The notes under the pieces: model-generated
Seen by the model: only the letters and a program-made list of their open reading frames with translations
What the model was told of the DNA's origin: nothing
Database searches by the model: none
Made by a program: the position numbers and the translations under genes
Shown: positions 59,448-64,000 of the stretch, one piece after another
Numbering within the stretch: position 1 is the first letter of the stretch
How the letters are laid out: the number at the start of each line of letters is the position of its first letter
Source of the DNA: Bacteriovoracaceae bacterium
Lineage (GTDB): Bacteria; Bdellovibrionota; Bacteriovoracia; Bacteriovoracales; Bacteriovoracaceae
Direction: 5' to 3'
Length of the DNA: 64,000 nt
NCBI GenBank assembly: GCA_023701435.1
Contig: JAMPXB010000016.1
Location: forward strand, 1 to 64,000

Positions 59448-60477
59448 ATGATTTCCATTTCTCGGTAAGGTGTTGGATATGTTCCGAAGGGGAGAGGCTG
59501 ATAATTTCAGGGAACTCCAGCACGACGGGAAATACTTCTTGTAATTGTTTCTTTAGCATTTGTTCTTTGTCTTCCAGCGAACCTTTTAAGCTCGCCAGAT
59601 GAGGCTCAGCAGGTTCCCAGCCCTGGAGCTCCAGTTCAAGGCACTTATTTAAAACCAGGAAATGATCCTGATGAATAAAGTGACTGGCATGAGAGCGAAG
59701 TTCGATCGCTTCCTGGGCCTTACCTTGTTCTACGGATGTGACCAAAAACCAATTGCATTCAGTTCTCGATTTTAGCTTATCCTGAAGAGAAAGTCCTTTT
59801 AGGAAAGCATCCCGGGATTGATAAATAATCTGGACCGCCCCAATAAAGTCATCAATGAACTCTGCACCTGTCACATTTTGCAGGTAACCCAGGAGCTTCC
59901 GGACGCCGGAAGAGATGACCCGGTTGATGAGATTGAGACCAAATACTTTTTTACCGGCACTTGCCGTCTTTTGACCAAGGTAACTGAAAATTTCGACAAA
60001 GTTCTGATCAAAGAAGGACTTAATTTTCCCCAGACTTTCCAGAAAGTCCAGAAAGTGGGCGCCCGGAGGTGTGTCCAGTACAACCACGTCATACAGTCCA
60101 GTTTCAAATTGCATCTGAACTTCAACCATCGACAGGATCTCGTTCATCCCACCATAAGGCTTTGATAAAATCTGTACAATCCTGTTATTGGCGAGATCGG
60201 GAGTTTGATATTTTTTGGCCATCCGTCCAATGGTCTTTTCAGGGGACATCAGGAGGGCATCAAGCTTTGCGCCTTCCAGTTCTACGGGCGTCACTTCTCC
60301 CACAGCATCACCTTGCAGACCCAACAGGTCCTTCAATCGCTTGGCAGGATCGATGGTAATAAGAAGAACGCGGTTTCCAGACTGAGATAAGCTTAAGGCC
60401 CTGGCCGTTGCCAGAGTTGTTTTTCCAACCCCGCCGGTGCCACAGAAAATCTCAAATGATTTAGTGGATAAAGTCAC
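59431..60477 (-). CDS. ArsA/Get3-family ATPase, copy 1
   Basis: The start is GTG 60477 after AAAGGGCGAG. The 348-residue SIMIBI ATPase has the deviant Walker A 'GTGGVGKTTLATARAL', the A-loop 'ITIDPAKRLKDLLGL' and 'VVLDTPPGAHFLDFLES' (Walker B). Bacterial ArsA-like pairs without an arsenite pump are known, for example the adjacent Rv3679-Rv3680 in mycobacteria, where the two form a complex. It overlaps gshA by 17 bp. An arsenic-specific role is unlikely, as no ArsB or ArsR is present. Confidence 0.88.
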   Translation of the reverse strand: MTLSTKSFEIFCGTGGVGKTTLATARALSLSQSGNRVLLITIDPAKRLKDLLGLQGDAVGEVTPVELEGAKLDALLMSPEKTIGRMAKKYQTPDLANNRIVQILSKPYGGMNEILSMVEVQMQFETGLYDVVVLDTPPGAHFLDFLESLGKIKSFFDQNFVEIFSYLGQKTASAGKKVFGLNLINRVISSGVRKLLGYLQNVTGAEFIDDFIGAVQIIYQSRDAFLKGLSLQDKLKSRTECNWFLVTSVEQGKAQEAIELRSHASHFIHQDHFLVLNKCLELELQGWEPAEPHLASLKGSLEDKEQMLKKQLQEVFPVVLEFPEIISLSPSEHIQHLTEKWKSYVPQS

Positions 60478-60503
60478 ACTCGCCCTTTGAAAGTTTCATT
60501 ATT

Positions 60504-61319
60504 CTATATGAGTTTTGCGAGAGACCCAACTAATTCTGTCTCAATTGCGAGCGGGTCATGACTTAAAGAATGGGGAAGAATGCATCGCATCTCAGACAAG
60601 TTATCCTGAATCAGCTGCTTTTCGTTTAAGGCCTTGTCGCGAAGTCCCTGAGGCAATTTTTCCAGATCGTTTTCCACCAGCGTAAAGAGGCAGTTGTTCA
60701 CGGTAATGTCCACATCAACTGGGGTCCTTTCATGAAGGCCCGTCCGTAGCTCAACTGCTTCCTGCCATGACATCAGGCTAGGAAGGCTTACCACATGAAT
60801 CTTGGTATATTCGGGATTGTTAAGCAGCGCCAGCATTTTGCCGGTGTCCTCAAAAATGGCCCCACTCTCAAAAATCTGTTTAAAATTGGTGGTTGATTCA
60901 ACCATGGTCAGCGCGTGTCCCGAAGCAGGGGCATCAAGCACGACAATAAGCCTAGGATTCGCTTTTCCCATTTCCAGGATGCGTCCCAAATAAATGAGGT
61001 AACTAAATCCTGGTACCATATTGATTAAGGCCCGGAAGAAAGGAGTCTTCACAATCCAGGAAGCAATCATTTTGGAATTAAGTCTTTTTTCAATATAAGT
61101 TCTGGCACACTCTTCTAAGTCCAGGGAAATTTCTCGGATGCCATTGACTGTTTTTTCAGTTGTTCCTGTTTGAACATCACTTAAAGACTGGCCTTGAAAA
61201 GTTAAATAGATCGCCTCGTGGTCATGTTCCAGAAGATAACGGACAAAGGCCTTGCTGAGGGTGGTTTTACCAACGCCGCCTTTGCCGGTGAATATGTAAA
61301 GGCGACGTAGAGATTCCAT
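60504..61319 (-). CDS. ArsA/Get3-family ATPase, copy 2
   Basis: The 271-residue protein has 'YIFTGKGGVGKTTLSKAFVR' (deviant Walker A) and 'LIVVLDAPASGHALTMVE' (Walker B). The D-P-A-x-x-L switch of copy 1 is replaced by 'FQGQSLSDV', so ATP hydrolysis may differ. It is upstream of copy 1 (26-bp gap) and its start is linked to the stop of the barrel gene (TAATG). The two ATPases probably form a heterodimer that handles a membrane or envelope client. Confidence 0.87.
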   Translation of the reverse strand: MESLRRLYIFTGKGGVGKTTLSKAFVRYLLEHDHEAIYLTFQGQSLSDVQTGTTEKTVNGIREISLDLEECARTYIEKRLNSKMIASWIVKTPFFRALINMVPGFSYLIYLGRILEMGKANPRLIVVLDAPASGHALTMVESTTNFKQIFESGAIFEDTGKMLALLNNPEYTKIHVVSLPSLMSWQEAVELRTGLHERTPVDVDITVNNCLFTLVENDLEKLPQGLRDKALNEKQLIQDNLSEMRCILPHSLSHDPLAIETELVGSLAKLI

Positions 61320-62002
61320 TAGAAGAGGTACATACCAGTGATGAGAAGTTTCATATAGTAACCTTTAACATCTGATTGATCATCCTGCTGGACTTTAAAT
61401 GGCCAGTGCATTTGTCCCATTACACCTACAACATAATGATCATTAAGACGAAGATCAACTCCAGCACCAAAATTTAAACCAAAAGTTAGTTTCTGATCTG
61501 ACCATTTTGATTTGCCATTTTCCTCTCTTTTCATTTGTGGCGCATAAAAGCCCAGACCCCCCAGGAAGTAGGGTGAGAGATTATCATATTCAACGAAGCG
61601 ACCCTTAATGGAAGTTGCCAGTCCCATGACTTTCATCCGCTCATTTTCGTCTTTATGCTCAGAGATATGAGCGTCTACCAGAAGATCAAAAGAATAGCTG
61701 GCGGCATAAGAGTAGAGGAGATCGAGTGTGATCTTATCGTTGCCGTGCTTGCCATAATTACCAAAAAGAAAAGTCTGACCAACGCCCAGACCGACCCCGT
61801 GTTGCTGTAAACGACGAGGGGAACCAGAATTCAAGGAAGACGATTTTGATTCTTTTGCTTCGCTTTCATCTGGTGAAGAAGTGTCCTCTTTGGAGAGTTC
61901 TTTACTAGTGTCAGGAGTTTTAATGGCAAAAGAATAAGATGGGCTAAAACAACTCATGGCCACAAGGGCCATGAGTATAGTGCTGAAATTTTTATTACTC
62001 AT
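61319..62002 (-). CDS. Outer-membrane beta-barrel protein
   Basis: The 227-residue protein has a signal peptide (TILMALVAMSCFSPSYSFA), a charged Ser/Glu/Lys-rich segment (about 27-65) and about eight amphipathic strands ending in 'YYMKLLITGMYLF', with a C-terminal Phe for BAM-dependent insertion. It resembles OMP_b-brl/OmpW-size barrels. Coupling to the ArsA-like ATPases by stop-start overlap suggests these ATPases could act on barrel biogenesis or that the barrel takes part in the same process, both inferred. Confidence 0.78.
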   Translation of the reverse strand: MSNKNFSTILMALVAMSCFSPSYSFAIKTPDTSKELSKEDTSSPDESEAKESKSSSLNSGSPRRLQQHGVGLGVGQTFLFGNYGKHGNDKITLDLLYSYAASYSFDLLVDAHISEHKDENERMKVMGLATSIKGRFVEYDNLSPYFLGGLGFYAPQMKREENGKSKWSDQKLTFGLNFGAGVDLRLNDHYVVGVMGQMHWPFKVQQDDQSDVKGYYMKLLITGMYLF

Positions 62003-62011
62003 GAACCTAGG

Positions 62012-62407
62012 TTAGTTCAAAGTCGTAGAATTTTCCATAGAAGAGTTAAGACCAGCAACAAAAGCCGGCTTGAAATCTTCAGCAATAATTGCTGCTGGCA
62101 TTTCGAAAGTAAGGTTTAACTTACCTTCAAGACCGCCGATGTAACCAGTAAGAGTGCCTTCTTCAGAACGGATAACGCGCTTAAGAAGTTCAGTGTTTCC
62201 TGGCTTAAGAGACTTACGCTCTTGATCGAAAAGAAGCTGGATTTGAGTCATATAAGTGATGTCATTCTTTGACTTATTATCGATAACCTGGATTTCATGA
62301 CCTTCACGAATAATCTGAGCGATTTCTTCGAGAGTTACATAGCAGCTTTGGAAAGTGTCGTAGAGCTTGCGGTTCTGGTAACGCTTGATGATACGTACGT
62401 CTTTCAT
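62012..62407 (-). CDS. PhaR_N-type polyhydroxyalkanoate regulator-like protein
   Basis: The first 65 residues match the PhaR DNA-binding domain: 'IIKRYQNRKLYDTFQSCYVT', 'LEEIAQIIREGHEIQVIDNK'. The C-terminal half (about 66-131) is short and predicted helical. PhaR represses phasin and PHB-granule genes; no PHA synthase is in the window, so the target may be the operon it leads. It is the first gene of the six-gene minus-strand set, preceded by GGGGAAC. Confidence 0.85.
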   Translation of the reverse strand: MKDVRIIKRYQNRKLYDTFQSCYVTLEEIAQIIREGHEIQVIDNKSKNDITYMTQIQLLFDQERKSLKPGNTELLKRVIRSEEGTLTGYIGGLEGKLNLTFEMPAAIIAEDFKPAFVAGLNSSMENSTTLN

Positions 62408-62803
62408 GTTGTTCCCCTAATTTGTGGTTATACCCTTTTAATTCATTTAAAGGTACATTCGTTAATAGTTTCTTTATTTAGAGAAAGGTGCAGCGCACTC
62501 AAAGAAATATGTTTTTGCGCGCTATTACTTTCGAAAACGGTTGGGTTTTACTAATACCGCCCTTGGCTGTCAACCCAGATGGTCATAAATAATCCTAAAG
62601 ATGAAAAAAAATCACTAAAAAACGGTAAAAAATTCCTACCTCGATTAAGTTTAATCAAGCAGTTACGGCTATTTGGACAGCTAGAATGGGCTTAAGCTTG
62701 CCTTGCGTTAAAAATTTCATTTTCTAATAATCCGCTAACAGCAACCGATAAAAGAAGAGAGTGGCCGGTCCTTCCTTGACCCCACTTTAAGCACAGGACG
62801 TTT
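62408..62803. other. 396-bp divergent intergenic region
   Basis: This gap separates the PhaR-like operon from the TPR lipoprotein gene. It contains GATTAA-GT-TTAATC (palindrome near 62643-62656), a possible operator, and an imperfect GGTC/GACC hairpin with flanking AGTGG/CCACT at about 62759-62787. A 38-codon ORF (62579-62695, basic) is present but has no ribosome binding site. No RNA gene is recognised. Confidence 0.5.
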
Positions 62804-64000
62804 ATGAAACTGCACCCTTCTTTTATTCCATTCTTCCTTATTTGCTTGTTCGCCGTCGGGTGCGCTCATCAAGAAACCACACGCAAAGCGGAGCTTACAG
62901 ATTTTACCCCCGAGCAGTTGGAGGAGTTAAATCGAGAGGCCCTGGTCATTGCTTCAAAACGCCTTGAAGAAATGGTGATCCAGGCGAAGGCCAATCAATC
63001 AACCGTAAATTATTTGGCCACGGACCTGTTTCTTAAAGGAAATATGTCGTTGATCGAAGGCGATTACACAACCGCCTCCGTTTTGTTTAAGCACCTGGTG
63101 ACGCTGGTCCCAGACGATGAGTTTTTGCAGAAAAAATTCGCCATTAGCCTTATTCGAGTAGGGGATCTGGAAGCATCCATGGTGGTTTTAGAAAAACTCT
63201 ATAAAAAATCAAAAGAAGAAAAAGTAGGCCTCATTCTCGCCGGAGTTTACACCGGGGTAGATAAAGAAGAAGAGGCCAAAAAGGTCTATCGTCAAATCCT
63301 GGCGGCCAATCCTAAAAATGAAGATGCCTGTGTCTTTTTAAGTAAGGCGCTGGCGATGAGTAAGGAAAATGATAAGGCCATTGCCCAGTTGAAGGCCTGC
63401 TCAGATAAAGACAAGAAAAATGGTATGTATGATTATTATGCCGGGAAAATCTATCTTGAGATGGGACAAGTGGCCCGGGCCATGAAGTCTTTTGAACAGG
63501 CGAACGTCCGTCAACCGGACTTAGGCCAGGCGGTTAGTGCCCAGGGAATTATCCTGGAAGAAAGAGAACAGCATGATGCTGCTATCACAATTTATAAAAA
63601 GTACTTAGAAAAACAGCCCTACGATACAGGGATTTTGACCCGGGTGGTTCAGAGTCTCTTTTTGAAAGAAAGATTTGATGAAGTTATTCCTTATGCTGAA
63701 CGTCTCAGCGATATTGAGCCGGAAAATCTCAATTTGAAGGTCAAGCTGGGCATTCTTTATACAGATTCTAAAAAATACCCAGAAGCTATTTCAGTATTCA
63801 AAGACCTTTTAGTATCTGCTCCGAACTCGGATAAAATCCTTTATTACCTGGGCGCCATTCATCAGGAGATGAATGAGTATCAGGCATCGATTGAATATTT
63901 TAATCAAATCCCTTCTGAAAGCGGTCTTTACACAGATAGTTCAGTGCAGATGGCCAACATGCTTTCGACTCTGGCCCAGAACGAATTTCACAAAGAGCAG
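62804..64000 (+). CDS. TPR-repeat lipoprotein, C-terminus beyond the window
   Basis: The ORF is absent from the track because it has no stop before the window end. ATG 62804 follows AGGAC and gives 399 codons. The signal peptide ends in a lipobox (F-A-V-G-C). At least nine TPR units follow ('GNMSLIEGDYTTASVLFKHL', 'AGKIYLEMGQVARAMKSFEQ', 'YYLGAIHQEMNEYQASIEYF'). Such lipoproteins scaffold envelope complexes. It is probably anchored in the outer membrane facing the periplasm; its partner is unknown. Confidence 0.9.
   Translation, partial: MKLHPSFIPFFLICLFAVGCAHQETTRKAELTDFTPEQLEELNREALVIASKRLEEMVIQAKANQSTVNYLATDLFLKGNMSLIEGDYTTASVLFKHLVTLVPDDEFLQKKFAISLIRVGDLEASMVVLEKLYKKSKEEKVGLILAGVYTGVDKEEEAKKVYRQILAANPKNEDACVFLSKALAMSKENDKAIAQLKACSDKDKKNGMYDYYAGKIYLEMGQVARAMKSFEQANVRQPDLGQAVSAQGIILEEREQHDAAITIYKKYLEKQPYDTGILTRVVQSLFLKERFDEVIPYAERLSDIEPENLNLKVKLGILYTDSKKYPEAISVFKDLLVSAPNSDKILYYLGAIHQEMNEYQASIEYFNQIPSESGLYTDSSVQMANMLSTLAQNEFHKEQ

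Noticed and set aside
59431-61319. Arsenic resistance operon
   Set aside because: Two ArsA-like ATPases are present but there is no ArsB/Acr3 pump, ArsC reductase or arsenic-type ArsR; the ArsR-family gene at 6135 has BigR-type cysteines.
62579-62695. 38-codon basic small ORF in the divergent intergenic region
   Set aside because: It has no ribosome binding site or -10 box close by; such a short ORF in AT-rich DNA is expected by chance. Conservation in relatives would change this view.
1-64000. tRNA, rRNA or c-di-GMP riboswitch genes
   Set aside because: No cloverleaf with a GGTTCGA-type T-loop, no rRNA core sequence and no GEMM-type conserved core was found by eye; a covariance-model search would be needed to exclude degenerate examples.

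Overview
The window looks like chromosomal DNA of moderate GC from a Gram-negative bacterium, most likely Bdellovibrionota (Bacteriovorax/Peredibacter-like predators). This is inferred from gene content, not from a database match. Supporting points are the density of small exported proteins and lipoproteins, several exported hydrolases (HExxH peptidases, M28 aminopeptidase, DRGH endonuclease, 5'-nucleotidase, a protein-glutaminase-like enzyme), C-terminal-Phe outer-membrane barrels, a ferrooxidans-type gshA and paired ArsA-like ATPases. No rRNA, tRNA, CRISPR array or prophage was seen.

Layout. 1-143: left edge of a probable IS3-family element leaving the window. 0.2-5 kb: exported ankyrin-deaminase fusion, a broken LysR gene, a protein-glutaminase-like enzyme with a lipoprotein, and an HExxH protein. 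5-8.3 kb: a divergent sulfur-stress module (BigR-type repressor, SAM methyltransferase and TlpA thioredoxin facing two YeeE/YedE half-transporters and a barrel protein). 8.4-20 kb: the most unusual region, with one HTTM/DCC/'MFAPxP' fusion, two tandem pairs of 'MFAPNP' partner plus HTTM membrane protein, and a free-standing DCC thiol-disulfide protein. Interspersed are trpS, an Asn-repeat protein with a paralogue, and two exported proteins. 20-33 kb: housekeeping genes (tyrS, deoC, acyl-CoA dehydrogenase, an RNA methyltransferase, ahcY, rpiB) mixed with a frameshifted DUF6624 gene, a PD-(D/E)XK-like protein and two orphan response regulators. 33-41 kb: a DtxR-type regulator, an Npt-like nucleotide transporter, an M3 peptidase and a GAF-PAS-PAS histidine kinase. 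41-46.7 kb: exported endonuclease plus 5'-nucleotidase, feoAB, a hotdog protein and a nitronate monooxygenase-like enzyme. 46.8-57 kb: M28 aminopeptidase, a Suv3-like RNA helicase, a DUF455 ferritin-like protein with a divergent ATP-grasp protein, a class II aldolase, an HD-GYP phosphodiesterase and a degenerate SpoIIE-like protein. 57-62.4 kb: a tight minus-strand operon (PhaR_N regulator, barrel protein, two ArsA-like ATPases, gshA, cystathionine synthase/lyase). 62.8 kb to the end: a TPR lipoprotein that runs off the window.

Together the genes point to a cell that degrades external protein and nucleic acid, imports iron and possibly nucleotides, and invests in sulfur and thiol chemistry (sulfide sensing, glutathione, cysteine/methionine interconversion, SAH recycling). 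The HTTM/DCC/MFAPNP set is the best candidate for an undescribed membrane system. Several genes (trpS, rpiB, feoA, the DtxR-type gene and two others) have a -10 box ending 6-9 bp before the ATG and no ribosome binding site, suggesting leaderless transcripts.
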